A DNA stretch of 64,000 nt from Melampsora larici-populina 98AG31 (Eukaryota; Basidiomycota; Pucciniomycetes; Pucciniales; Melampsoraceae). Made by a program: the position numbers and the translations under genes. This document shows, one piece after another, positions 11,750 to 23,921 of this stretch. The stretch spans positions 1,858,071 to 1,922,070 of the forward strand of contig NW_006768772.1 of NCBI RefSeq assembly GCF_000204055.1. The letters run 5' to 3'. Positions within the stretch are counted from its first letter, which is position 1, and each line of letters begins with the position of its first letter. Below the pieces are notes generated by a model that worked only from the letters and a program-made list of their open reading frames with translations, was not told where the DNA came from and did not search any database.

Positions 11750-13436
11750 ATGACGGACTCAAGCGTAAAACTTCTCCGAACCTGCGAGACGACATCTGAA
11801 AGTCACAAAGACCGACTTGACCAATTGCCAGATGAGCTACTTCTTAAGATTGTGCGGTACATTTACGATGGTCAGACCAACTATGGAGGGACTCAAGAAG
11901 AGCAAGCCAAACAGATACTTACCCTGGTATCAGAGGATCCGAAACCATTATACATTTATCAATATAACCCTGATAATCAGATCAAGAGTAGCTTTCGATC
12001 CTTTTCCCTTGTGAATCGTAGGATTTATTCTCTTTGCCAGCCTTTCATATGGAAGGTAAGTTGAATTTAATACATTCAAGAAAGCAAGAAATACCTACTG
12101 ACCATCATACGATGCGTTTGTCTCCTGCTAACTTTTTTCACCTTTGTTGGTCTAGTCTCTTTCGTTTTCACCTAAAATCTCCCGCCCAATGTCTTTCTGG
12201 CATCAGGAGATTTTACCAAAATACGCATCTCACATTAAAGAATGTAATGCGAATTTGAATGCAGAATGGGTTAAAATACCACATGATTCTCTCGCTACCG
12301 AACAATTCGCGCGTGACGAAAACCAACATCACTTTACATTCCAGTCTTGCGATTCGAGCAAATTCAAATTTCGCAAGCTTATTGAAACGAATCACCGCAA
12401 GGCAGACAGCTTCGGTCGACGTCCATTATATGAAGACGTTCACTTCGACGATCTTGCCCTCCACGTTCAACAAAGTCTCCTTGGAGTCAAACATGACGTT
12501 GTCTTACGCGATTCACCTGGTCTCTGTCCTAAAAGCCTCCTCAAATTGCTGGCTCAATGTGACAACCTTACAAAGCTCTGTCTTCGATTTCCGCTCTGTT
12601 GGCGTTATCCTGAAGTGACCAATCTGAGTTGCAATTTGACTTCCTTAGTTTCCAATCTTGGTCATCTCCAAAATCTCCAGTACTCGGGTCCTCAATTTTC
12701 ACCAATACCCGCAGAGTCTATCATCGAACCCCTCAAACACCTACCGCTCCTTGAATCCCTCGAGCTTTCAAATATTTTAGTTAGAGACTGGGGACGAGCT
12801 GATTGCATTGCTAGCTCTCTCTCAACTCTCAAACACTTGAAGCACCTTGTTGTAAACCGCGTTGATATTATAGACGAATCTTGGGTCCGACATAAAGCAC
12901 CTCCTCAGTTAGCCAAACTTGTAATTCGTCACTATCCCAATGCTTGGTTATCAAATTTGCCTTCATACATCAGTTCTTGGGCTCCTTACCTAACTCATCT
13001 CGAACTCGAATTTGTTGGGCACCACCAGGCGGAACAAATCCTACCCACCTTCAACCCAAAAATCCATCGATTTTCCCTACCGGATCTAACGCACTTGACT
13101 ATATATCGACGTCCGTCATGCGAGTCTTTTCACTGCTTTACAGGGTGTCCAAATCTCCGTTACCTCACAGTGCGTGATGCTTCCAGAAATGGAGTGCCTG
13201 AGTTCTCAGAATTTATCATCAGAGATGTATTCCCTAAGCTCAAGGAGTTAGTAATGCCCATGAGAATCAGATGTATAGATACACTACCTGACCCGAGACT
13301 GGATTCTATGATGAATCCATTGGAAGATTTCTGCAAGTCTAAAGGCATTGAATTCAAGATCTTTTTGGACATCGTACCCAACCGACGCCGTAAGCTCAGC
13401 CTCAAATCTGAAATGATACCCGATGCGTTTGTGTGA
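11750..13436 (+). CDS. F-box/leucine-rich repeat protein, paralog 2
   Basis: Two exons (11,750-12,055 and 12,156-13,436) give 528 residues. The intron has a GTAAGT donor and a CTAG acceptor, in phase 0, at the same place as in paralog 1. Residues about 23-41 (DRLDQLPDELLLKIVRYIY) form an F-box-like motif. The rest is a series of leucine-rich units (for example LPLLESLELSNILVRDW) interleaved with histidine-rich strands. By family, such proteins bind Skp1 through the F-box and substrate through the repeats in an SCF ubiquitin ligase; here the substrate is unknown. The frame is intact. The tandem arrangement with 9,228 points to local duplication. Confidence is high for the gene and moderate for the family. 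Confidence 0.75.
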
Positions 13437-14093
13437 AATTAGGAATTTCTGTAGAAGTCTCTTGTACCATTTCAGCTCTTTCCAAACCACTTTAGCTTCT
13501 CCAGTAAGTGGAGAGTATAACAAGGGTTAGACATGACCCTTGCACCATTGCTGTCTCCACATGTCTGTCCGGGTTTGCCTTGCCACTTGTTTTCATGATG
13601 TCTTGTTTGTTGGTATCATCTTCTTTTTTGTTTGCTTATCTTCATTCTCGTGTACAGAGCCAAATCTCTAGAAGAACTCCTTTTGAACATCTTTTCACTT
13701 GTCCCGGCCTTGAAAAACATATCAATCAAAACTCAAATCATATAAAGATGAGCTCTGGATTCGCCATGCCTTTGGATCACAGCAGTGATATCTTCCAAAA
13801 GTGTCTAAAACTAGTCTGATAAGTTGATCATCAACGCGGATCCGTTCATCAATTCTTATATGGAAAGGGTCAGCACTTGACAATTTTCAAATATTTAGTT
13901 TGTATTAATTGGTCCAAAAAAGTTAACTAGCAGTCTAAAGCAATGTAGTAAAAAATAGAGCATCGCTATACATATATTTCACAATTGTAGAAGCTCTCGA
14001 CCCAGTATATCCAAGGTATGGGCCCAAATTCACTGAGCTGAAATTTGTGTACGTGCAGAAAGCATGATTCAATTCCCATTCATTTGCCAGGGT
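13437..14093. other. Intergenic between convergent genes
   Basis: Holds the 3' ends of the F-box gene (+) and the uL1m gene (-). No supported gene. Confidence 0.45.
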
Positions 14094-15302
14094 TCAGTGA
14101 ACGGTGATCTGAGGTCCACCTGTAACAGTCACCGTCACCTTTTTTACGCCAGCTGTGAATTATTGAACAAAACATGAGTGTAAGCCACGGCCACTACTGA
14201 TGAGTTTATGATAATCAAAAAATGACATACGTCTCTTTATAGGCCGGCCAGATTTATATGGTCTTAGCGCACCATTTCCTCCATGAGCAATATCACCGAC
14301 AACGTCAACAAGGGCCATGACATTTTCTTCTATTTCACGTAATCCCATTCCCACCTTACCAAGATCTGCCTTGATAACATCAGTTGACGCTTCTAGAGAC
14401 CAATCCAGAGCACCTTTAGCGTCTTGTATCAGTTTAGCAATATCGGAAGATACAGTTCCACGTTTTTCGGAAGGAATCAAGCCTTTTCGGCCAAGAACTT
14501 TTGCAACTGATGAGTTTTTGACTAGTAATGGTAATTGATCTGGATGACAAAGTAATTTGGTCGGATTGATAACACCTTCAACAATCTAGAAAGAAAAAAA
14601 GTTGAAGAATTTATCAGAAATCCAAAAAACCGTATTTATTTTAGGAGAGTTTTTCTTCAAGACCTGTTCAATTAATTTTTTATCTCCAACATGATTTGCA
14701 CCGAGTTGAATTGCAAGTTTTGCATCTGGTGAATCTTCTTTAACAATCACTGCCACGATTTCTTCTTGAGCATCTGAATCCTTTGGTACATCGTTTGGAA
14801 GGAAAATCCTTCCTCTCATCACATTTGCATTAACTTCTTTCTTCAACAAAGGTTGAATCGTCACTCGAAACGCTGCATTCGGTTCTTGAGCTTGAATTGC
14901 CTATTTATACCACAAAGAATAGAAGAAGCACTTGACTTAAATTTCATGCTTTAGAAAATCAAACCTGAGTCAAAAACTATTTGACTCTGTAATTTTTTTG
15001 GGGGGGTCAATTTTTGAAAGAAAGCAGACCTTCAAGAGTCGTAAACTATCGAACAGAGGTCCAGCTGTTCCTTCATCTATCGTTTTTTTCTTCGGAGGTG
15101 CAACCCACATCTTCGCTCCACGAATTTGTTCGACATGACCAATCGATGTTCCGCCATTTAAAGATACTTTGGCCTGACAAATGCGTCTCCGTAAAGAAGT
15201 CTGGAAGGGTATTGAAGTGCAAGCCATTTGAAAAATTTGAAGTGTTGATGATGCAAGGGTGGGCAGAGCCGAGATTGCCACTCCCGTGTTCTGCAAGTGC
15301 AA
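14094..15302 (-). CDS. MRPL1: Mitochondrial large-subunit ribosomal protein uL1m
   Basis: Four exons on the minus strand: 15,302-15,030, 14,900-14,664, 14,585-14,231 and 14,152-14,094. They join in frame to about 307 residues. The first exon gives a basic N-terminus fit for mitochondrial targeting, then RGAKMWVAPPKKK, the lysine-rich lead-in of mitochondrial L1. The third exon carries the L1 signature (LLVKNSSVAKVLGRKGLIPS, then KRGTVSSDIAKLI). The last exon closes with VKKVTVTVTGGPQITV, the usual L1 C-terminal strand. Family role: L1 stalk of the large subunit of the mitoribosome, moving deacylated tRNA at the exit site. An alternative start is Met26. The donor of intron 1 (GTCTGC) is weak, so that boundary is less sure. 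The gene is divergent from NAA38, with under 200 bp between starts. Confidence 0.85.
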
Positions 15303-15489
15303 GTCTCCTCGGGTAGCCTCGGCGCAGGGCTATGTACCGGGGTAGTGAGTCCGGCTCCGCCTATCGGGGCTCGGGCTCAATTGATCCGACTTTGTGTGGA
15401 CTCATGTTTTGGTTCAGCCAGCAGCCAGCTGAATCTCATGACCATATCCCAAAGTCAAGCTGTCTCACCACCATTTCTCAGATGAACTG
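15303..15489. promoter_or_regulatory. Probable bidirectional promoter
   Basis: A 187-bp interval between the start codons of the divergent uL1m and NAA38 genes. It is notably more GC-rich (GGCTCCGCCTATCGGGGCTC near 15,350) than the spacers around it and has no TATA box. This is inferred from position only. Confidence 0.45.
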
Positions 15490-15774
15490 ATGCTCGAACC
15501 AAAACCAGAAGGATTAAGAAAACTTTTGGGTCGTCGTATTCAAATCACCATCGTTGACGGTCGAGTGTTTACTGGAAACTTTATTTGCACCGATCAACGT
15601 TGTAACATTGTTTTAGATCATGCAATCGAATATCAACCAAAAACCAATCAAACACGAGAGGTAGCTCTAATTACTATCTCACTTGAACATCTTGTTACTA
15701 TTAAAGCTCAGGCTCAAGATATCAAAACCGAAGAAGAAGGAAAACTCTCTGATCTGAAGAATGTGATTGTATAG
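15490..15774 (+). CDS. NAA38: LSM-domain NatC auxiliary subunit (NAA38-like)
   Basis: A 94-residue single-exon protein that is almost entirely one Sm/LSM fold. The Sm1 region reads LLGRRIQITIVDGRVFTGNF followed by ICTDQRCNIVL, with the expected VDGR and NIVL positions. The Sm2 strand is VALITISLEHLVTIK. The NIVLDHAIEY region followed by a charged insert matches NAA38/LSMD1 better than canonical Sm or LSM1-8 proteins, which have RG in Sm2. Family role: small subunit of the NatC N-terminal acetyltransferase (with Naa30 and Naa35) in the cytoplasm. An upstream ATG at 15,438 is out of frame and quickly closed. An alternative identity is another LSM paralog. Confidence 0.8.
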   Translation: MLEPKPEGLRKLLGRRIQITIVDGRVFTGNFICTDQRCNIVLDHAIEYQPKTNQTREVALITISLEHLVTIKAQAQDIKTEEEGKLSDLKNVIV

Positions 15775-16746
15775 TGAAAAGATTGCGATCCAATAGATCT
15801 CCTAATGGTATGTCTTTCTTCATTCAAACTTGAGCGCTCAGAGACGTACTGATTTTGTCTTTCAAATTACGCCTTTCAGATTCCTGATGTCGCAGAGCTC
15901 AAGATTTACCTCGGGGTTCCTGTCATCAAGGGTTCCTGTACACCTTTCAGATATTCATTTGTAGTTTGTTTTGCACGATGGTAATAAGCGTGAAAGAAAA
16001 TAATGTAACGAAGTGATTTACAGTGTTGTAAAACTGATGGATCTGAATGCTTCATAATTTGGCTGAGTTGATCATGGAATGTGTAATTTTGAGATAGACA
16101 TTCGCTGTATTGTGGGAAGACTAAGAAAGAGTGAACAGATAAATGATTATCAGAAATGGAAATGTTTTATTGGCTAGAATTTTGAAGACATCATAACATT
16201 GGATCGTGTCTGATGCGCTTGATCAGGTATTTTGCATGAAGAGTCATTCAATGTGTGAGTTGTTTGGCTAATGTTCTGAGCTCCAATCCGGCCAGATATC
16301 TAATTCTTGTATAAGTTGATGCGTATTGGATCTCGATCAAAAAGTCCATTCTAGTAGGAACCAATCTAAATTGTATACATTTGCATACCACTGAGATTTG
16401 AATCGCCTGCTTTTGGAAAGAACTCTAATATCTCACCGAACCCAGAACCTCGAATCTCGTGGAGGTTCACTCATTTAAGGGATGGGCGACTGATACTTTT
16501 CCTTCGAAGTCCACCATCCTACTCAAAACATCGCCCCATATCCAAAAAGGGATCCGTGTGATCCGATGTCTTTTAACTTGAATTTATAGGCAAAACAATG
16601 AAATGATTGAGACTAAGCAAACGATTAAAATATACTTGCTCGAACAGGACTACTGATTTCCCTTGTCCATTCGACCCAAAGGAAAACTGAATGAATGCGA
16701 TTGAAATGCAATATTGAGGTCTAGTGAACAATTTGTACGTTTTATC
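15775..16746. other. Intergenic between convergent genes
   Basis: The 3' flank of NAA38 (+) and of the TRI14-like gene (-). AT-rich, no supported gene. Confidence 0.45.
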
Positions 16747-18394
16747 TTAAGCGCAGGCTTTGCTAACTGCATCAGTTATATCACCTTGAGGGAAAAGACT
16801 ACGAGTACGTGATCGGTCATTGAAGAACTTTTTCGAAACAGGTGCGCAAATACATGGTTAGAACGTACATGGCTCAAGATTACGATGGTTTTCATAAGCG
16901 AACAAACACTTGAACTTACCTCTGAACCATAATAAATTCTGGAACTGATCTCATACGTGAAAGTAGCAAGTCCACCAGATTTCATATCAGTAGGAATCGA
17001 ACCTGCATGGGTGATTGACTTCCAGTTGTCATGCGATTTGACGACCTTGAAAACAACAGAAAGAAAGGTTCAATTCGAAGGCTCATTGTTTAGAGATAGA
17101 GGATTGTTTGCTTACTTCTACTTGGCCTGATACGTCATCATTGAGGAGCAAGCAGGTGCCTTTAGTAAAGCTAGGAATATAGATTGCGTCTGCCATCATA
17201 GACTTGGACAGACGATCGCCTTCTGGAACAGATGGTTTGGGTTTGGTTGAAGTGATATCAAACGTCTAGATTGTAATCAAAAATGCAAGAAACAGTAAGT
17301 TGAAATGTTTTAGAAATGGAAGTAGAAAAATAACTGACTTCTATTGCTTTAATGGCATCATTCCAAACAATTAAAGTCTTGGAGTTTACAAATTCAATGC
17401 CAGTATAACCCAAAGTATGTGGTTTTGGGTTCATCTCGAAGTAAAAGATTGAAGTTTTCTGACTCTTGGGATCAAATTTCAAAATTGCTTGACCTGAATT
17501 TGAATCATAGCAGAACCTTTAGATTATGATCTTCCGCACACAAGACGGAAGGATTGCTCATTTCCACGTCTTTCAACATGAACAGACTCCTTACCGAAAC
17601 TCGCGGTCACGTAAACATTTCCATCTTTATCAGTTGTCTAAAGATGGATTCAAGTGAAATGGATGATTAACAATGATCTTTGTTAATAATTCAAATTTCC
17701 AATCTTTACATGGCTTGTTCCAAAGAGACAAAAAAGAAAGAAAAAAGATATTGGACATACCGCATCTTGTGCCCCGCCTACTTCTATACCACCGTTCAGA
17801 CTTTGCACTTCTTTAAGAGTAGGGTTCAAATCGACGTTATAAACGATTTTATCATTTGTGTCGATGCCAAGGAGTCCAGCTGGACCTGAAAGTTGACTAC
17901 CAACATGTCACCATTTTCATCAGCATCAAATTTCCAAACCCCTTTAAAGCATGGGGTTCGTTTTCGATCGTGATGAGAATCAGTAGCTTACGCTCCATTT
18001 GTTGCAAATGCGGAAGCAGCATCTACAATAGCCCAAATCAAAGGACGTGATCTATCGGCTTCGATACCTGAGACGTGAGTATTGGGTGCGCCACTAACAC
18101 CTGGGATGGTGATCTCTTGGAAAGTTTGTTTTTTTGGATCATATTTGACCACAGTTCCTTTATAAAGACTACTATAGTACATCATCCCAGTACTTGGAAG
18201 AACCGCTCCATTTTCTGGATCTGATCACATGGGTCAAATGTACCAATCAGTTTCTACTCAAAACTTGCGCTGTATGAAGGTCACTTACATAGACCCGGAA
18301 AGTTCAATTCCAGAGTTGCTCCTAGCACCACTCTCAAAGGATTATGAAAAGCTAAAAAGAAAACGAAGGCAAAGATTTCGCATCGTTGAACCAT
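16747..18394 (-). CDS. Secreted TRI14-like (SMP-30-like) beta-propeller protein
   Basis: Eight exons on the minus strand: 18,394-18,289, 18,220-17,992, 17,896-17,761, 17,637-17,595, 17,493-17,339, 17,265-17,116, 17,045-16,920 and 16,827-16,747. They join in frame to 341 residues. The N-terminus is a signal peptide (EIFAFVFFLAFHN). Diagnostic segments in order: LELNFPGLYPENGAVL; YSSLYKGTVVKYDP; HVSGIEADRSRPLIW; QDATTDKDGNVYVTASFG; HTLGYTGIEFVNSKTLIVW; MMADAIYIPSFTKG. This order matches fungal TRI14-like proteins and wider SMP-30/gluconolactonase-type propellers; the assignment is from memory of the family. TRI14 was named from the trichothecene cluster and is linked to virulence without a known enzymatic reaction. 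No other trichothecene gene is present here. Extracellular location is inferred from the signal peptide. Confidence 0.75.
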
Positions 18395-21300
18395 ACCTCG
18401 TGAGCAACTGTACCCGTGAAGTAGGATTCAGGTAAAAGATATAGGAAGAGAATTTGAACCGATGAAATTTTTTAAGCCGAATGTTCTACCAGGATATATC
18501 GATTTGATCGAGTGAGGAATGTAATTGACGTTCGCCGTGCAATGTATTGCAATAAAAATGATCGAAGGTTGAAGAACTTGGTTAAAATGATGGGTTCTCA
18601 ATGATTTTGGATGAGTTGAACCAAAGAATGAGGCTTGGAGGGACCATATACGTTCTCACTCTTGAGTTCTTTGACCTGCGTGAGTTATCCACCGGTGGAG
18701 TTGTCACTCTCTTCTGAGGCGCGGCGCAGAAATGTTTTGTTCAATCAATCAATCCACCATCAACCAATCAACCGGACATCAGGATAAAAACGTTGTTAGT
18801 TACACAGAGCACGTCGACAAAACTCTATGTATCCGGGTCCAAACTCCGTTGTCAGTGTTTGAAATCATTTCATGGGTCTATCGGCGTGGCTTCGCCAGAT
18901 CAAGTTTCAAAACTTTACCTTTGCGCTGCCATCGACTGATTGGTGTTTTGTGGGGTTCATACACATATACATGGGCTGGTCACTCGACACCACGCGTACA
19001 CATGTTCACCTGAAGGATGGCATCGCCATTACACAACGCCGAATCTGATTTATCCCACCACCAGCATGTTTACCAGGGGATGATGTGGTGTGGCACGGTC
19101 AACTTCCGCGAGACGTTCACGGTTAAACTTAGCGAAGCCCCTCTCTCGACACACCGACGAGCTTCAGAAATTGGTTTAGCAACATGTGGATTTGACCACA
19201 ATGAACTCAAAATCTCTACCCTAGTTCTCCTGTTTCCTCTGTGTTTGCCTCGGCACACTTATTGGTATTTTGATGCTGTTCTGCAGATATTTTGACTCTT
19301 CGATCACGATCATATCATGAATTCCCCTTCAGGTAATGAGGATGAACTAGCGGAGGACTTGGGATATGGTATAGTGAGCTGGCCTCGGGAGCATTTAAAC
19401 TCTTTTGTTTGCTGGGCACCACAGCTATGCGAGTGTGTGATGTGGTATCATAAACGTTAAAAGAGAATCTGTAAACATGTTCTTCATCCAAACTTATGAA
19501 AAATTGATGATGGTGAAGTCTTATCTTCCAAAGCTGAAGATTTATCATGCAACAAATTCTCGACAAGAGCTCAGGCTTGCTTTTCACTTATTACCTTCTT
19601 ATATTTCGGGAGAAGAAAACAAGTCAAGCCTTTCAAATTGAGGCTATGTACCAGGCGTGCCCCCATCATGCATGCTCATCATATTTACTTCCGCAAGACA
19701 ATCTCCATGAAGCAATCGTCGTAAATATGATAGTGGGAAATTTTGAACCTGCTTTTGTGTAAAGCATATATCATTTGGATCATCCAATGATTCAAATCAT
19801 GGAAATGTTGTCTCATTGTTACAAAAAAAATTCAAATGAAAAGAGTTCAGGAGGTCCTAGTAAGGTAGCTTTTGCTTGACGCGGGGGTTTACTCGCCACA
19901 AAGATACCTTGTGGTGTTTCATGTATACTAAAACTTTGTATTCTGGCCTCTTTGCCATACGTGAAGAACTCAGGAAATAATCAGCTTCTTGCCACGATCA
20001 ACGCATCTGATTCACTTGAAAGATTTCAAAAAGCTACAAAAACAGGTCAAAATCATACCACCCTTGCCTTCCAACCATGCATGCAAAAATTCAACAGGAA
20101 ATATACAACTACACGACAAGTACTGACCAAAGATGAATAAAACAGGGGAAACACCCATAAAGCAGGAAAAAAATAGATGGAGTGGAGATGTTAGGTCTTG
20201 CAATTTGTGGTTCACAAGCTACTTGACATCAACACAGTGCCTGCCTGGGCTGCCCCGGACGTCGGGGGCTCCAAGAGGTGCAAAGGCAAGCCTTTGTACC
20301 CGCAAGGGCCCTCGACGTCCCCTATGTTCTACATATACGGGCACAGTGCAATCAAGCCAAGACATGAATTTGATTACATATTTGTATGTATCTATTCATG
20401 CTGTCCGAAACTGTACTTCTCCGAAGCTGGATCTTAGCTGGTCCCTTGGGTATGGTCAGTTGAAGGGGGAGCTGCACACACCGGAACCAGCATTGATTGT
20501 GTAGTGTGATCTACATCTCAGAATCAATCCTTGTGACTATATAGAGTGGGGTGGTGTAAAATTTGAAGTTTGAAGAGCACTTGAAGTGAAGTGCAGCTGT
20601 TTCAAAAATAAATGGTCCTCCTGTTCTTTTTGATTTGTTTTTATATTTGCGGGTAATATTTTGCCCGTCTGGGTTATTTGTCCCGATTCCGATTAGGATC
20701 AGAAATGGACCTCATGCAGGCTCAAGCATTGGCATCAAAATATATATATAAGATTCTGAGGCGGTTCACAAAGAAATATTCCTGCCCCGGTTTTGTCCTT
20801 GATGGGGGAATCGAGCTTACAATATGAGCCCCATACTGTTGTCCTTCCATTTGAGCTGGTTCAAGCCCATTGCCCATAGCATGGGGAGAGGAGTTCATGA
20901 TAAAGAGTTGGAACTTGGTGTGTGCTTGCTTTCAACAATCCGTAGCTTTTTTTAGCTGAACGCAAGCCCTCTCGCGGACGTGGCCGCGCAGAATGGGCTT
21001 GCGTTAAGCTAACGAGTTTTTACTTCTGATACTAATGGGGGATATCCTCAGGTTCTCAAATTTTTTCCTCTTCCGGCATTTCATTTTCACATAAACCACT
21101 CAGATATGAAGTACATCATAGGCACACTAACACTTCTTGCCGGGTTAGGTTTGAGGAACAGCTAGGTCTGTCCCATAGAAGATGATTGTCAGGAATCGAA
21201 TTGCAGGGTTGGGGTGATAGGGTTCAAAGAGCTTTCACAGCAAAGAATTGTGTTGATCTTGATCCCAAAACTGACACTCATCTTGTTCACAGGGAAAGTT

Positions 21301-21805
21301 CAACTTTCAAATGATGGTAGCCGATGGTAGCTTGCCTTGGTGCTTGTCCTGTGCTAGCCTGTGCTGGTGATGCCCTGTGATGCTGCCAGCTCCTTGGTTG
21401 AATTTTTGAATGAGATTGGTTCAGAATTAGGTTACACAGGGTTTCACAATTTCTGTCGAACGGATCCTTTATTCACATAGTTTAATGACTTACATATACG
21501 CACGGACCTCGCACCCTTTTGTCAAACCATCTTTTGGGAAGTCCAGCAGAGTTCAGCATGGCTTGGAAATTTTGATTGGTGCTGCGAAGGGCGTCGGCCG
21601 GAGTTAAGACCAGCCCACATCAAGGAAGAATCAACAACAACCACAACTCGTATATAACCATGCTAACCATGAGTTGTACTGGAGTAAGGCCGAAGCGTGA
21701 GATTATTAAACACTTCACTCTTCAATTGCTCATTCTCACTCTCACTTCGCGTTCAACGATCATCACATCAACTCTCTTGCTTCTTCTTAATTCCTCTTCA
21801 TCAAA
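18395..21805. other. Long intergenic region
   Basis: About 3.4 kb between divergent genes. It contains scattered open frames without recognisable domains (for example 19,315-19,587 minus and 20,133-20,504 plus), a 16-bp-arm hairpin at 20,954-21,010, a possible tiny secreted-protein gene at 21,106-21,314, and a TATATAA near 21,650 that may serve the next gene. No confident gene. Confidence 0.4.
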
Positions 21806-23921
21806 ATGGAACATCCAGATCCGAATGTGTCTCCGGACCCTCTCGTATGTCCTTCGATTCAGTCCGAGCGCACAGCTCTTGGTAGTACGCCCGCCTCACC
21901 TCATTCCCGACATAGCCAACCCAAACCTACCCGACTCAATGACAAAACAAAAATTCCGGATTCGAACGCTACAATAGTGGAAAAGAGTGTACCATCTCCG
22001 AAAATACCATTCAGTCATACGATTTTAGATCCCAGCATTTCCCATGAGAGAAATGCTTTTGTAAAAATGATTGTTATGGGTGTCGCTGTCACAAGTATTG
22101 CGATATTCGCATTTTTAAGTATCTATTGGGGTTCGATATGGAAGTTACCACAATATGCGAATAAATTGGAGGGTATCGTCGTTGATTTTGATCAGGATGT
22201 CATCGGACAAGCTGTGATCACCGCCTTCAAACAAAATACGGGCCAATCCACTCAATTGACTTGGACCATTGTCGATGCTTCTAAATACAACACACCCGAA
22301 GGAGTGATTGATGCGATCCTTGCGCAGGAATACTGGGCGGCGATCGTTGGTGAGTGGATTTTCAAAAGACTTGCGAGTAACTTGCTTGTCACTGCGAATG
22401 AAACCTGATGCTTCCTCATCTGAAACCAGTCAATCGTGGTGCGAGTGCCAATCTACAACAGGCCGTGACCCGACAGGATGCAAATTATAATGGCTCTTTG
22501 GCAGTAAATGTATATGGGTGTGGTGCTCGTGATGACAATGCTTACTCAGCATTTATTTTACCTAGTGTAAGAACAAGAGCTATCCTCCGCCGCATCTATA
22601 GAATACTGAACAAATTCGCCTCTTCATAGATTGATACGGGGATGCGAAACGCCCAGACTGCTTTCGCTAGTTCGCACGCCCGATCTCAAGCAGACGCAGC
22701 GGCCGTGGGTGCCTTGATGCGCGCCGCACCGCAGACAATCACCCGGCCTTTGAGATATGTCATGAATGATTTAAGGCCTTTTGACGTTCCAGTGTGCGTA
22801 CCAAAAAGCATCAGAAACCAAAGACTCAGAGGCTATAATTCTAACTAATGTCACTTTCCATACGTACCATCAGTGCGCAGGCCGTTGTTTTTGTGGGGTT
22901 GATTTACCTCTTGATTATATCTTTCATCTTGACTGTAAGTAAACGCCGAGAAAGTTTGGTAGTTTATCTGAGCGTCTGACTAGATTTTCTTTTTTTTCAG
23001 TTGCTCAACTTTAATGCTCGTATGACATCTGGCCTGTATTCAAAATTGGATTTCCGGTCTCTGATCATAGTCAGAGTTGCCACCTCTTTCTTCATGTTTT
23101 TCTGGTTATCCGTAAGCTACACTTCACTCTTTCTATCATTATCGAAAGAATAACAAGAACGTTTGATTCTTTTTGATATCAATATCAGTGGGTCTATGCT
23201 CTCATCAGTCTTGCATTCAAAGTGCCCTTTAGCAGATATTATGGTAGGGGCGGGTTTTTGATATATTGGGCAATGTCTTTCTTGGGAATGTCCGCCCTGT
23301 AAGTGATTTTTCGATGAATTTCTACTCTATGGCTTGCCAAAGACTAACGAAAATCTTGACTATCTTTTCTTGACCAAAAGTGGACTTGCAGTGGAAGCTT
23401 TAATTACCATCTTGACTCCGCGGTTCATTCCGTATTTTTTGGTACTATGGCTGTAAGTCTTTCATATAATATTGATTCACGGAAACTATGAGCTTCAAAA
23501 CTAATTTATAGCCTTTTTGAAATCTTAGGATTACAAACATCTCAGTATCATCATACCCAATAGAGATGTTACCCGGTGTGTTCCGATATGGTTATGCGGT
23601 AAGCTTATGAATTCAACCTATCAATCTTCAAACAGTTACTGATAATTCTCTCTGTCCTATTCAGACCCCATTTTACAACTTATCACAGACGTTTAGGACA
23701 ATTATTTTTAACACAAAAGACGAACGTGAGTTTCCAAAGCGATTGTTTTCAAACTCAACCTCTCCACTCATCATTTATCTTTGGTGGCCTGTTTTACAGT
23801 TGGTTTGAATTTCGGAGTTCAGGTTGCATGGATAGCTCTTTCTTTAACAACTCTAATCCTCTTTCAATTCTACAATCGTCGAAAAGAACAAATCAATATG
23901 CGAAAATCAAATCCAGCATGA
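21806..23921 (+). CDS. SNG1/DUF3533 family polytopic membrane protein
   Basis: Ten exons: 21,806-22,349, 22,430-22,566, 22,630-22,793, 22,874-22,934, 23,001-23,111, 23,189-23,298, 23,381-23,452, 23,529-23,598, 23,665-23,725 and 23,800-23,921. They join in frame to 483 residues. After a polar N-tail of about 75 residues comes one membrane segment (IVMGVAVTSIAIFAFLSIYW), then a soluble domain with VVDFDQD and WAAIVVNRGASANL. Five to six further segments follow (VVFVGLIYLLIISFILT; FFMFFWLSWVYALISLAFKV; WLITNISVSSYPIEMLPGVF; a last one near VQVAWIALSLTTLILF). This layout and the FRYGYATPFYNLSQTFRTII block are typical of DUF3533/SNG1 proteins, known in yeast for nitrosoguanidine resistance and linked to plasma-membrane lipid asymmetry. 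The transported substrate is not known. It is intact, with short introns (63-87 nt). Confidence 0.85.

Noticed and set aside
14160..15302. Electron-transfer flavoprotein alpha subunit
   Set aside because: First impression from scattered Gly/Val-rich segments; the GRKGLIPS/KRGTVSSDIAKL signature is that of ribosomal protein L1.
20133..20504. 123-codon plus-strand frame
   Set aside because: No conserved motif, no signal peptide, no splice support; composition resembles surrounding spacer.
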